This document shows positions 25,047 to 32,605 of a stretch of 41,282 nt of DNA, piece by piece; positions within the stretch are counted from its first letter, which is position 1; the number at the start of each line of letters is the position of its first letter. Origin of the DNA: SAR86 cluster bacterium. Lineage in GTDB: Bacteria > Pseudomonadota > Gammaproteobacteria > Pseudomonadales > Pseudohongiellaceae. Below the pieces are notes generated by a model. That model made no database searches. It worked only from the letters and a program-made list of their open reading frames with translations, and was not told the DNA's origin. The position numbers were made by a program, and so were the translations under genes. The DNA is taken from positions 33,263 through 74,544 of the forward strand of contig NVUL01000004.1 of assembly GCA_002401885.1 (NCBI GenBank). The letters are read 5' to 3'.

Positions 25047-25700
25047 TTATATTATTCCTAGGTTTATCGCTCGCAGCACGGCCTGCGTTCTATCTCTTAC
25101 ATCAAGCTTTTCCAATATCGATGAAACTTGATTTTTCACAGTGCCTTCTGATTTGTGCGTGGCCAATGATATCTCTCTATTACTGTACCCTCCCGCCATC
25201 AATCGCAAAACCTCTAGCTCTTTGGTCGAAAGCTCGCTTGCCGGCTGGATGCCTTCAACTTCAGACGCGAAGCTTGATAAGCCTTTCAATATCCGTTCTG
25301 TGATTGCAGGCTGAACCAAAGTCTCTCCTTGATGAACTTTCTCAATGGCATTTACGAGACTATCCAGCGAGACATCCTTAAGCAGGAATCCTTTAGCTCC
25401 AGCTTCTAAGCCTTGCAGAACCAATCTATTGTCATCAAATGTTGTCAGGATAATTGCAGGAACGTTTATGCTCTTACTATTCATAGCATGCAATGCTTCG
25501 ATTCCAGACATTTTTGGCATTCGAATATCCAAGAGAAGCACGTCTGGGTTGTATTTCTCTATTCCACTAACGACCTCGGACCCGTCTTCTACCTGACCTA
25601 CGACATCGATATTTTCACTTAACTCGAGAAGACTACAGATCCCCTGACGCACTAGGTTTTGGTCTTCAGCCAACATTACCCTAATCTTCATTTTCGGCAC
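25047..25700 (-). CDS. NarL/LuxR-family response regulator
   Basis: Transcription regulator of about 214-217 residues. Receiver domain with DQN/acidic start (RVMLAEDQNLVRQGICSLLE), acceptor Asp in DVLLLDIRMPKMSG, switch Thr in AIILTTFDD and Lys in FLLKDVS. The C-terminal LuxR-type helix-turn-helix covers about 150-210 (LSTKELEVLRLMAGGYSNRE, then ISLATHKSEGTVKNQVSSIL). The start is either GTG 25700 or ATG 25691. Both overlap the 3' end of the histidine kinase gene, so the pair is translationally coupled. Likely activated by that kinase. Confidence 0.93.
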   Translation of the reverse strand: MPKMKIRVMLAEDQNLVRQGICSLLELSENIDVVGQVEDGSEVVSGIEKYNPDVLLLDIRMPKMSGIEALHAMNSKSINVPAIILTTFDDNRLVLQGLEAGAKGFLLKDVSLDSLVNAIEKVHQGETLVQPAITERILKGLSSFASEVEGIQPASELSTKELEVLRLMAGGYSNREISLATHKSEGTVKNQVSSILEKLDVRDRTQAVLRAINLGII

Positions 25701-26904
25701 CCAGAGGGACTTTGACGCGAAGCGAAAAGCCTTGGACAGAATGTTCCCAGTTGAGACTTCCTCCTATGGCGGCAACCCTTTCTTGCATGCCTTTGATGCC
25801 GTTTCCTGCCACTATTTCAGATTGCGACGAACTGTTGTCAGTCACAGTTAATACGCACAGGTCCCGGGATTCCGTCATAGCAATGCGACAAGCGTTCGCA
25901 TTGCTATGACGAATAACATTGGTTATGGCTTCCTGAGAACAACGAAGAAGTATTTCTGCAAGCTGAACACTTCTGATAGGAGGCGCAGCACTACAATCTA
26001 CGTCGAATTCTAAATTAGGAATGTCTTCGGTGAGTTTCTCGATAGAACTTTGCAGGTTTATTCTGTCGTCTTCGCGCAGTTCGCTAACCGCGGACCGAAT
26101 GTCGCCAAGCAAGAGCTTCGCCAGCGCCAGGGCCTGCTCTACCTTTTCCTGTGCCTTGTACTCTCTCTTTTCTCGCTCACTAGTATCTTGATTTCCTTGC
26201 TTGTTGTCTGAATCCTCATTCTCGATACTGATATTCTGCTTAACTCTGTGATTGGCTACTTCAAGATTTAGTATTAGCGCAGTCATATGGTGCCCAAGGA
26301 TATCGTGCAGATTCCTTGCTATTCGGACTCTCTCTGTCTGTGCCGTGGATTGTGAAAGCAATTCTCGCGTTGCGATGAGTTCACGGTTCAACAGCGCCGT
26401 TTCCTCGCGGAGTGTACGCTCGCGAATTCCCCGTTGTACCACGCTGAGCGCAAACACCTGAAATAGACCGTAGAGTACTGAGCTGATTAGAGAATCGAAT
26501 AGATTCTCCATGCCGTTGTGATAGACCTGGCTTAGCATAAAGACCGTGATACTAGCCAATGCCAGAAATGCGGCACGTCGAGGCCCATACAATTCTGCTG
26601 CTTGAACGACCCAGACAATGGTGAGTATGGCAACGAAATCTACTTCAACGAGAAAGAAGAATAGGGTGATGAGTAAACCCAGAATCCAAAATATTCGACG
26701 CTTCTGAGACCTATCATCACCGATGAGAAAAACACTGAAACCGATGAGTATGCTGCTCGCTAGAACAGCCACTAGCGGCCACAGCCAGGTATCCATCTCG
26801 GCATACACCGCTAACGACCCGATTAAAACAATGACCAGAATACCGCTGAAATTCAGCGCCTTCTCACTGTTGAAATAGTCACTATCAGTCATAGCCGCTC
26901 TCAC
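25681..26904 (-). CDS. Membrane histidine kinase, HisKA_3 type (NarX/DesK-like)
   Basis: 407 residues. The N-terminal third is a membrane domain of five or six segments (residues about 18-155; for example GILVIVLIGSLAVYAEMDTW and LWPLVAVLASSILIGFSVFL), with no large periplasmic sensor loop, which suggests sensing inside the membrane. Then a coiled coil and the HisKA_3 dimerisation region RIARNLHDILGHHMTALILN, and an ATPase domain with LLRCSQEAITNVIRHSNANA and GNGIKGMQERVAAIGG. A charged, low-complexity insert (ENEDSDNKQGNQDTSEREKR) interrupts the region after the His box. It is divergent from the DUF2306-like membrane protein. Confidence 0.92.
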   Translation of the reverse strand: MRAAMTDSDYFNSEKALNFSGILVIVLIGSLAVYAEMDTWLWPLVAVLASSILIGFSVFLIGDDRSQKRRIFWILGLLITLFFFLVEVDFVAILTIVWVVQAAELYGPRRAAFLALASITVFMLSQVYHNGMENLFDSLISSVLYGLFQVFALSVVQRGIRERTLREETALLNRELIATRELLSQSTAQTERVRIARNLHDILGHHMTALILNLEVANHRVKQNISIENEDSDNKQGNQDTSEREKREYKAQEKVEQALALAKLLLGDIRSAVSELREDDRINLQSSIEKLTEDIPNLEFDVDCSAAPPIRSVQLAEILLRCSQEAITNVIRHSNANACRIAMTESRDLCVLTVTDNSSSQSEIVAGNGIKGMQERVAAIGGSLNWEHSVQGFSLRVKVPLGAENED

Positions 26905-26994
26905 GCTGGTGATTGGAGGAGATTTTCTGTGAATCTAATGGTTCAGAATTCCTAGATCTAAACCGCTTGATACAAATTATTACATACACAGGGA

Positions 26995-27013
26995 TTTGGC
27001 CCTATAGGCCAAA
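26995..27013. repeat. Perfect inverted repeat in the divergent kinase/DUF2306 promoter region
   Basis: TTTGGCC-ctata-GGCCAAA, 7-bp perfect arms with a 5-bp centre. It lies about 90 bp upstream of the kinase start and 106 bp upstream of the DUF2306-like gene. It is a candidate operator for the neighbouring NarL-type regulator; the binding protein is inferred only from position. Confidence 0.45.
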
Positions 27014-27118
27014 AGTCACACTGCAGCGAATGACTTCTGGCACTGTTGGCCGCCAGCTCCGATGATTACTATACGACCTATCACGTAGCAAAGGCTATGC
27101 GAAAGCGAGGAGAAACCC

Positions 27119-27910
27119 ATGTCATCGATACATCAGTTTTCATTGTACCTGCACATCGCCATTGGAAGTTGCGCACTGATTCTTTTCTGGATTCCCGTGG
27201 TTACGAGCAAGGGAAATCTAGACCACAAACGCTTCGGCCGCTACTTCGCCTACGCGATGTATATCGTGTCCTTGTCGGGCATACTCATGGCGAGTACAGA
27301 CTTGGTGTTCCCAATCGCGATGCATGCGCCGGGTGCTAATCTAACTACCGAAGAAGCGCTAGCTGTTTCGAACGAGGTGCGAGATTTTGCTCTATTCCTG
27401 TTGTCCTTGAGCATTCTTGTGCTAACTAGTACGCGTCACGGCTGGCTTACCATATTGCACAAAAGTGATCGCCAAGCATTACGCAGCCCTGTACATACCG
27501 GTCTATGCATCTCGCTAGTTGCGGTTGGCCTAGCACTCCTAACGAATGGCCTACGAACCGGCAGCGCTGTATTTATCATATTCTCGATTCTGCAGATTAC
27601 TGCTGGCATCAACAACTTGCGCTACAACTTCAAGAAGGAACTCAAGCCGAAGGAATGGTGGCTGCAACACCTCAATGGATTGTTTGGAGCTGGCATCGGT
27701 GCCTACACAGCTTTCTTTGTATTTGGTGGGCGGCGCATCATGGACAGTATTTTCGGTGACCTGTACACGGACTACAGCATCGTTCTCTGGGTTGCGCCGG
27801 GGGTGATTGGCGGAGTAGCAATAGGCTTTGTTTCACGCCATTACAAGCAGAAGTTCGGTGGAGCATGGCTAATTAGAAAGGCGAGCCTACGAAGCGCACT
27901 GTTTAGGTAG
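27119..27910 (+). CDS. DUF2306-like integral membrane protein
   Basis: 263 residues with about seven hydrophobic segments. The first helix and loop, LYLHIAIGSCALILFWIPVV followed by TSKGNLDHKRFGRYFAYAMY, match the pattern of the DUF2306 family (helix, then H-x-x-x-G-R and a second helix). No catalytic motif is visible and the function is unknown. ATG 27119 follows a GAGGAG ribosome site 6 nt upstream. It is divergent from the HisKA_3/NarL two-component pair, so it may be their target. Confidence 0.7.
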   Translation: MSSIHQFSLYLHIAIGSCALILFWIPVVTSKGNLDHKRFGRYFAYAMYIVSLSGILMASTDLVFPIAMHAPGANLTTEEALAVSNEVRDFALFLLSLSILVLTSTRHGWLTILHKSDRQALRSPVHTGLCISLVAVGLALLTNGLRTGSAVFIIFSILQITAGINNLRYNFKKELKPKEWWLQHLNGLFGAGIGAYTAFFVFGGRRIMDSIFGDLYTDYSIVLWVAPGVIGGVAIGFVSRHYKQKFGGAWLIRKASLRSALFR

Positions 27911-28002
27911 ATTGGCTCAACGAGGGTATGGAACATGGCAGCGGCCGGCCAACTGTAAAAGTTTCCGCTGTAATTAGACCCAGCTCTCGGCTAACAACAG
28001 TT

Positions 28003-28146
28003 TTAGTAAATCCGGCTTTCACTCGCTACTTCGAGGACGCTCTGAACCTTCTGGAGGAATAATTCGCCCTCTACGATTGCTGGCGTAATCTTGCCATCGG
28101 AGGCGCATAGCTGCATATCGATTCCCAAGAGAGGCGTGCTTACTAT
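28003..28146 (-). pseudogene. Possible C-terminal gene remnant (family not recognised)
   Basis: A 47-codon minus-strand open stretch ending at TAA 28005-28003. It reads like the end of a conventional protein (TPLLGIDMQLCASDGK, then ITPAIVEGELFLQKVQSVLE) rather than random sequence, but it is preceded in frame by a stop (TGA near 28149) and has no ribosome site. I interpret it as the eroded tail of a lost gene. A chance open frame is the alternative. Confidence 0.3.
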
Positions 28147-28154
28147 TCATTTAT

Positions 28155-28180
28155 AGGGGCTCAATAAGAGGGGCTCAATA
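28155..28180. repeat. Short tandem direct repeat
   Basis: AGGGGCTCAATA occurs at 28155-28166 and 28169-28180 with a 14-nt period. The core GGGCTCAA occurs a third time at 28205-28212 inside the terminator stem-loop, suggesting local duplication. Confidence 0.5.
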
Positions 28181-28198
28181 CTTTAGAAGAGAAAAATA

Positions 28199-28223
28199 GA
28201 AAGCGGGCTCAAGGCCCGCTTTC
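28199..28223 (-). terminator. Rho-independent terminator of the PEBP gene
   Basis: Perfect 10-bp stem GAAAGCGGGC / GCCCGCTTTC with a 5-nt loop, 27 bp past the PEBP stop. On the minus strand it is followed by a T-rich tail (TATTTTTCTC). Confidence 0.85.
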
Positions 28224-28250
28224 AACTAGTCGATTTGCCTGGCGCTAAAC

Positions 28251-28844
28251 CTACTGTTCCTTGCGCTCGTAGTGGCCCATTAACATACCCGTTGCAAGCA
28301 CGTGGCCGTCTATTGCCGCTAGCAGTTCATCCTTGTTCAAACCCTCTGCTAAATCAAGGTCTGAGTCGATCGCATAGACTCGAAAATGATAGGCATGAAG
28401 ATGTCCATTAACCGGTGGACGTGGGCCGAAGTAGCCTGGACGGCGCGTACCGTTTAGGCCATTGATCATGCCATCAAGACCAGCAACACCAGCTACGACC
28501 GCGTCTTTAGTCATGTCTTCAGGCAAGCCTGATGCTGAGGCAGGGATGTTATAGGCCACCCAATGCGGGAATGGTGTTTCCATCATGCCAATCGTAACAA
28601 CTTCAGGATCGTCGCATATCAAGGCAAGTTGTACGGTGCCTGCGGGTAGGTTGGACCAGCTGAGATCGATCGACTTATTTTCACTATAGGCCGTATATTC
28701 CTCTGGAACCGTACCATGATGATCGAACGCTGAACTTGTGACTGTAATAGTCTCGGGCGCGTCGGCCGCAATAGCATTCAGTGACACCACTGACAATGAA
28801 ACTGCTGCAAATACTGCTCCAATCAATCTGGATAGCTTTCCCAT
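28251..28844 (-). CDS. Secreted PEBP-family protein (YbhB/YbcL-like)
   Basis: Phosphatidylethanolamine-binding-protein fold, 197 residues. Signal peptide at 1-26 (KLSRLIGAVFAAVSLSVVSL..AIAAD), so probably periplasmic. Family motifs: SSAFDHHGTVPEEYTAY, SIDLSWSNLPAGTVQLALIC DDPEV, PHWVAYNIPA, GYFGPRPPVNGHLHAYHFRV YAID and GHVLATGMLMGHYER. The P-x-x-x-H and HxYxFxxYAL-like ligand pocket is retained. Biological role of bacterial PEBP proteins is not settled. Single-gene unit with a strong terminator. Confidence 0.92.
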   Translation of the reverse strand: MGKLSRLIGAVFAAVSLSVVSLNAIAADAPETITVTSSAFDHHGTVPEEYTAYSENKSIDLSWSNLPAGTVQLALICDDPEVVTIGMMETPFPHWVAYNIPASASGLPEDMTKDAVVAGVAGLDGMINGLNGTRRPGYFGPRPPVNGHLHAYHFRVYAIDSDLDLAEGLNKDELLAAIDGHVLATGMLMGHYERKEQ

Positions 28845-29264
28845 ACTCTCTATACTCCTTAGGCAGATACTGATTATTGTTTAACTGTTATTTAACTATT
28901 GTCTAACTTTTCGAACTGCCTACTCTATAACGAGAATCGGGTTACAGTCTATACCACTCATCGAGCCGATTTTTCCGTTTAGCTAACCGCCAAGGTGAGC
29001 CGCCACGCATAGCCACCTACCCGCTATGCGGGCATAGACATCGGACTACCTTCCTCCCGGATTTATCGTGCCATTAGCTAGGGTGACCAGATGGACCATC
29101 TCCAGGTCGCCGAATAGCTTAATCTCGGGTTCAGCTGCCGGAGTAGGTCGTAGTCTGCTGTATCACTTTGCGCGGTGACGAAAATTGGGAATAGGGAAAA
29201 ACACAGAATCGCTATCGCTCTACTTGCCCGCAAATCTTGCTCAGTAACCTCATAAACTCTCCCG
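28845..29264. other. Intergenic region carrying a decayed gene (420 bp)
   Basis: Between the PEBP start and the stop of the NTF2-like gene, both minus strand. The right half (29046-29253) holds a probable frameshifted gene. The left half presumably carries the PEBP promoter, and a small palindrome CCCGC-TAT-GCGGG lies near 29019-29031. No RNA gene recognised. Confidence 0.5.
29046..29253 (-). pseudogene. Frameshifted remnant of a small secreted protein
   Basis: ATG 29253 has a good ribosome site (GGGAGAG, 3 nt upstream) and lies 12 bp after the NTF2-like stop, as a second operon gene would. The reading continues in three frames. First MRLLSKICGQVER then stop; a second frame gives a signal-peptide-like hydrophobic run (AIAILCFSLFPIFVTAQSDT) and ADYDLL; a third gives EPEIKLFGDLEMVHLVTLAN then GTINPGGR and stop. 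Two frameshifts would join these into a roughly 69-residue secreted peptide or the start of a longer, lost protein. Family not recognised. Confidence 0.45.
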
Positions 29265-29624
29265 CTAGCCTCTAGTTACATGGGCTGAAACCGCCAACCA
29301 AACACCCTTCTCTTTTAACCAGACGTCAGTGTATCTACCCTTCTTTTCACTACCCTCTGCATCGAGGTAGAAGGTAGTCGCATGAATGATCGCGCAATCG
29401 CCAAACTGCCGGATGAGTACATCCCTTGCTTGCAAGCCAGATATGGTGACCGGCTTGCTGGATTGCTCCAGAAACTCCTGTCTATCGAGAAGCGTTCCAT
29501 CAGGATTCGAGCAGCGAAAGTCCATCGCCAGAATTTCACCGAATCGCGCAACATCTGAATGTTGCACCGAATCTATGTAATCCTTGTTCAGGCTCAAGAG
29601 TAAATCATGATCAGTACTTCGCAT
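29265..29624 (-). CDS. NTF2-like (SnoaL/DUF4440-type) protein
   Basis: 119 residues from ATG 29624, chosen because GAGAGGGA lies 7 nt upstream; the longer frame to 29738 would start inside the TetR palindrome and adds an unlikely basic leader. The NTF2-like cone pattern is clear: SLNKDYIDSVQHSDVARFGE, MDFRCSNPDGTLLDRQEFLE, VLIRQFGDCAIIHATTFYLD, GRYTDVWLKEKGVWLAVSAH. The exact substrate or role is not predictable. It is divergent from the TetR regulator and probably controlled by it. Confidence 0.85.
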   Translation of the reverse strand: MRSTDHDLLLSLNKDYIDSVQHSDVARFGEILAMDFRCSNPDGTLLDRQEFLEQSSKPVTISGLQARDVLIRQFGDCAIIHATTFYLDAEGSEKKGRYTDVWLKEKGVWLAVSAHVTRG

Positions 29625-29736
29625 GTTTGGTCCCTCTCTTCGTAGTCGCTGTTTAGCTTTGCTTCGGGTTAGGGTGTAACTCTCCGCATTTGTCCGAACT
29701 CTGCTTGATGTTTTGGTGAGTAGCGAGCTACTATAC

Positions 29737-29754
29737 ATAACATAATTATGTTAT
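29737..29754. promoter_or_regulatory. Candidate TetR operator, 18-bp perfect palindrome
   Basis: ATAACATAATTATGTTAT is perfectly self-complementary over 18 bp and lies between the NTF2-like gene and the TetR gene, 30 bp before the latter. Size, symmetry and position are those of a TetR-family operator controlling both genes. Confidence 0.75.
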
Positions 29755-29784
29755 TCAACTTAACAATCAGGAAGTCACTCAGAC

Positions 29785-30372
29785 GTGCCCAAACAAGCAG
29801 AGAGAACAGCCACCACCCAAGCCAATATTCTTAGCGTGGCTCAAGAAATATTCGCCAGAGACGGCTATGCCAAAGCAGCGCTGGCACAGATTGTAGAAAT
29901 GTCCGGCGTGACGACAGGCGCCATCTACCACCACTTCGGAGGCAAAAAGGAATTGTTCATCGCCGTTGCTAAAAAGGTGGAGCAGTACATCGTAGACCAG
30001 GGGGCAATTTCCGCTCCCAAGACAGGAAGCGACTGGGAGCGATTTGAGAGCAACATACTCAATACTCTTGAGATCTGTGCGCGACCCGATATCCAGCGCA
30101 TCGTATTTAGGGACGCACCCACTGTGGTCGGCTTCTTCGAGTGGAGAGAGATTGAAATTCAATACGGCTTCGGGAAAATGCAGAAAGCCATTGCCAAACT
30201 CGCGGCGAATGGAATTATCGATGCACCCAACTCAGACCTTACTGCACAGATATTATTAGGCGCGATCATGGAGGCTGCACATTTTGCAGCGATATCGAAA
30301 AATAAGAACAAGGCGGTTGCTGAAGGAAAGGCCGCCATACGAAAACTATTGCAATCACTTCTGATTTTCTAG
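29785..30372 (+). CDS. TetR-family transcriptional regulator
   Basis: 195 residues starting at GTG (AGGAAG ribosome site about 10 nt upstream). N-terminal TetR helix-turn-helix at about residues 10-55: QANILSVAQEIFARDGYAKA and ALAQIVEMSGVTTGAIYHHF GGKKELF. The C-terminal ligand domain is of the common TetR type and does not point to a known inducer. It is divergent from the NTF2-like gene with an 18-bp palindrome between them. Confidence 0.93.
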   Translation: MPKQAERTATTQANILSVAQEIFARDGYAKAALAQIVEMSGVTTGAIYHHFGGKKELFIAVAKKVEQYIVDQGAISAPKTGSDWERFESNILNTLEICARPDIQRIVFRDAPTVVGFFEWREIEIQYGFGKMQKAIAKLAANGIIDAPNSDLTAQILLGAIMEAAHFAAISKNKNKAVAEGKAAIRKLLQSLLIF

Positions 30373-30411
30373 CAGTCGTTCAACTAAGCCAAAGAACGAA
30401 TGCATTAAAAA

Positions 30412-30437
30412 ACCACCCGGCCCGTAGGCCGAGTGGT
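30412..30437 (-). terminator. Probable terminator downstream of trxA
   Basis: Stem ACCACCCGGCC / GGCCGAGTGGT (11 bp with one mismatch) around a CGTA loop. On the minus strand it is followed by a run of six T, so it mainly serves trxA; the plus side lacks a T-run but the hairpin may also stop tetR transcripts. Confidence 0.75.
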
Positions 30438-30522
30438 AAAGCGGACCTTGGAGATCATTTCTGAACTAAGGTCTTTTGGAGATAAAAGTTAGGTAGTACT
30501 GCAATAATGCGAGCTGAAAATG

Positions 30523-30846
30523 CTAGGAAGCCAATTGCTCGCCGATCCATTTGTCTATCGCCGACTTTGGTTGCGCACCTACCAACTGACTAACGGCCTT
30601 ACCCTTGTGCACCAAGGCGAGCGTGGGCACACCGCGCACATTAAACTTTACAGCGAGATCTCCGAATTCATCTACATCAACCTTGGCCGCGAATAACTCT
30701 TCTGTGCGCTCTTCGGCAATCGCCTCGAAGACTGGCCCCATTGATTTACACGGGCCACACCAGGGCGCCCAGAAATCTAGTAGCACCCAATCGTTATCGG
30801 CTACTGCTGATTCGTATTCGTTCTGATTCAACACTGTATTTGTCAT
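30523..30846 (-). CDS. trxA: Thioredoxin
   Basis: 107 residues, normal size. Active site WCGPCK at residues 29-34 with both cysteines, and the conserved cis-proline in GVPTLAL. General protein disulfide reductase in the cytoplasm. Ribosome site AGGAG 8 nt before the ATG. It stands alone between tetR and the AraC gene; whether this is the only thioredoxin of the organism cannot be seen here, so the symbol is by family. Confidence 0.95.
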   Translation of the reverse strand: MTNTVLNQNEYESAVADNDWVLLDFWAPWCGPCKSMGPVFEAIAEERTEELFAAKVDVDEFGDLAVKFNVRGVPTLALVHKGKAVSQLVGAQPKSAIDKWIGEQLAS

Positions 30847-30949
30847 AGCAAAACTCCTGTTTCTCTTGGCCCGTAACCTCTGCGTCTTTAACAGCAGTTC
30901 CTAGTTGACGGGGATTGGTTGGCAATGATTAGTTAACGGTAATCAGTTT

Positions 30950-31915
30950 ATGCTGATGGGCCTTGAGCAGCGTTCCGATACGCCCCGATTTGGCACCAAT
31001 CGTCCCGACGTGGGTTATGCTATTATTTGTGAATATTGCATCGCCTTTCTTTCATCTAAGCCTTGGGTAATCTCGTTCTTGGATAAGCTTTCCGAAGTTC
31101 TCAATCATTTTTCTATCTCCGCCGGAGTTTTCTATTCAGGGAATCTCTGTGGTCTAAGCAGCTTTAGTGGCGATGGCGAGGAAGAAGGCCACCTACATCT
31201 TCTAGGAAGTGGCAAGCTGGAAGTGATAGACCACAACGGAAAGAAGATTGAAATATCCGAACCCTCTGTGCTCTTTTTTCCCCGGCCGGCTCATCATCGA
31301 CTCATGGCGGAAGAAGGCGACAAAGCGCAAGTAGTCTGCGCATCGATAAACTATGGTACCGGCTGCAAGAACCCCCTCGCTAACGCCCTCCCCGCCTTAG
31401 TAGTCATTAAACTAGCCGATGCACCCGTCTTACAGTTTGCGACGGAAATGCTATTCAAAGAGGCGGCAAACGAGGAAAGTGGTAAGAGCGCGATGATGGA
31501 CAGACTGACTGAAGTGTTTATCATTCAACTGTTTCGCTATGTGATGAACAACGACATCGTTCAGCAAGGCATGCTTTCAGGACTCGCTCATCCACAGCTT
31601 TCGAAAGCAATCATGGCAATTCACGAAGAGCCCGAGAAAAACTGGAGCCTAGAAGAGCTTGCCGAGCGCTGCGCTATGTCGCGATCTAAATTTGCCGAGT
31701 TGTTTAAGGAGTTAATGGGACAACCCCCTGGCGACTACATCTTGGAATGGCGCGTCGCCATGGCACAGGGCCATCTGAAGAGAGGAAAACCAGTCGGCTG
31801 GATAGCCAACGCCGTGGGCTACGAGAACGCATCGGCGTTGGCCAGGGTATTCCGTAAGAAAACGGGCCAGTCACCCAAGCAATGGCTAAGCCTGCAACGC
31901 GGCAGCGACCATTGA
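30950..31915 (+). CDS. AraC-family regulator with N-terminal cupin domain
   Basis: Up to 321 residues. N-terminal cupin sensor (about 45-200: FSISAGVFYSGNLCGLSSFS, HLHLLGSGKLEVIDHNGKKI, VLFFPRPAHHRLM) and C-terminal double helix-turn-helix (about 220-315: WSLEELAERCAMSRSKFAEL, AVGYENASALARVFRKKTGQ SPKQW). The first 43 residues look non-coding. TTG 31079, giving FLDKLSEVL as in relatives that begin M-D-x-L, is a plausible true start, with a TATGCT/TATTAT -10-like stretch just before it. The last 30 bp overlap the end of the convergent GST gene. A TGATTA-N8-TAATCA inverted repeat lies at 30926-30945. Confidence 0.9.
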   Translation: MLMGLEQRSDTPRFGTNRPDVGYAIICEYCIAFLSSKPWVISFLDKLSEVLNHFSISAGVFYSGNLCGLSSFSGDGEEEGHLHLLGSGKLEVIDHNGKKIEISEPSVLFFPRPAHHRLMAEEGDKAQVVCASINYGTGCKNPLANALPALVVIKLADAPVLQFATEMLFKEAANEESGKSAMMDRLTEVFIIQLFRYVMNNDIVQQGMLSGLAHPQLSKAIMAIHEEPEKNWSLEELAERCAMSRSKFAELFKELMGQPPGDYILEWRVAMAQGHLKRGKPVGWIANAVGYENASALARVFRKKTGQSPKQWLSLQRGSDH

Positions 31916-32563
31916 GTCGACAAAGTGGCTATCTGGATTGTCGACTCGCCGTAGCGCTCTAGCTACCGACATCCTCGCGTCTATGGCTTCGCGCCAAGCT
32001 CTAAGCTTAGGATATTCCTGCAATTCGATTCCGACACCTTCGGCGTAGTGTAGCCATCCATAGTTCGCAATATCTGCGATCGTATAGTGAGCTCCTGCCA
32101 GCCAGGCATTTGAATTCAAGCGCGCCTCCAATACCGAAGCGAGTCGATGAGATTCCACCCTGAATCGAACTACTGCGTTCTTGGAGGGGTAGACATCAGT
32201 CGATGAAAAGAAACTTAGCTGCCCAAACATTGGACCCACTCCGCCCATCTGGAAGAATAGCCATTCTAATGCGCGCACTCTATCGACTGCACTCTCGCCC
32301 AATAAGGCGCCGTATTTCTCGGCGAGGTAGAGCAGGATCGCACCAGACTCGAAAATCGTGAGTGGCTTGCCTTGTTCGTCTTGAACATCCTCGTCGACTA
32401 TCGCCGGGATTCGGCCATTCGGGCTGATCGCAAGAAACTCCGCTGTCTTTTGGTCCTTGTTTCCTAGATCAAGCTTAGTAAGTTCGTACTCAACCCCTAG
32501 CTCCTCTAGTACGATGGGAATCTTGATGCCGTTCGGTGTATTCGCTGTATAGACCTTAATCAT
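31886..32563 (-). CDS. Glutathione S-transferase family protein (YfcG/Ure2p-like)
   Basis: 225 residues. N-terminal thioredoxin-like domain (about 1-85) with TPNGIKIPIVLEELGVEYEL and the glutathione-binding SPNGRIPAIVDED and ESGAILLYLAEKYG motifs; C-terminal helical domain with WLAGAHYTIADIANYGWLHY. This pattern fits the nucleophile-poor YfcG/YghU-type GSTs, which often act as disulfide reductases. Probably in an operon with the upstream lipoamide-dehydrogenase-like gene (42 bp gap). The 3' end overlaps the AraC gene. Confidence 0.9.
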   Translation of the reverse strand: MIKVYTANTPNGIKIPIVLEELGVEYELTKLDLGNKDQKTAEFLAISPNGRIPAIVDEDVQDEQGKPLTIFESGAILLYLAEKYGALLGESAVDRVRALEWLFFQMGGVGPMFGQLSFFSSTDVYPSKNAVVRFRVESHRLASVLEARLNSNAWLAGAHYTIADIANYGWLHYAEGVGIELQEYPKLRAWREAIDARMSVARALRRVDNPDSHFVDSMVAAALQA

Positions 32564-32605
32564 GTTTCGTTACTCCTCTTAATCCTATTTTAAATTCTGT
32601 CTTAG

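Larger units (their letters stand above)
27911..28250. other. Intergenic region with a gene remnant and terminator (340 bp)
   Basis: Between the DUF2306-like gene and the convergent PEBP gene. It contains a short minus-strand coding-like remnant (28003-28146), two 14-nt-period direct repeats (28155-28180) and the PEBP terminator (28199-28223). No intact gene is seen. Confidence 0.5.

Noticed and set aside
24923..25303. A 126-codon plus-strand open frame starting in the spacer upstream of the receiver-EAL gene
   Set aside because: Most of it is antisense to the NarL-type regulator gene, it has no ribosome site, and its sequence resembles no protein family.
29624..29738. Upstream extension of the NTF2-like protein to 29738
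   Set aside because: The extension would start inside the TetR palindrome, is basic and low in complexity, and ATG 29624 has a good ribosome site.
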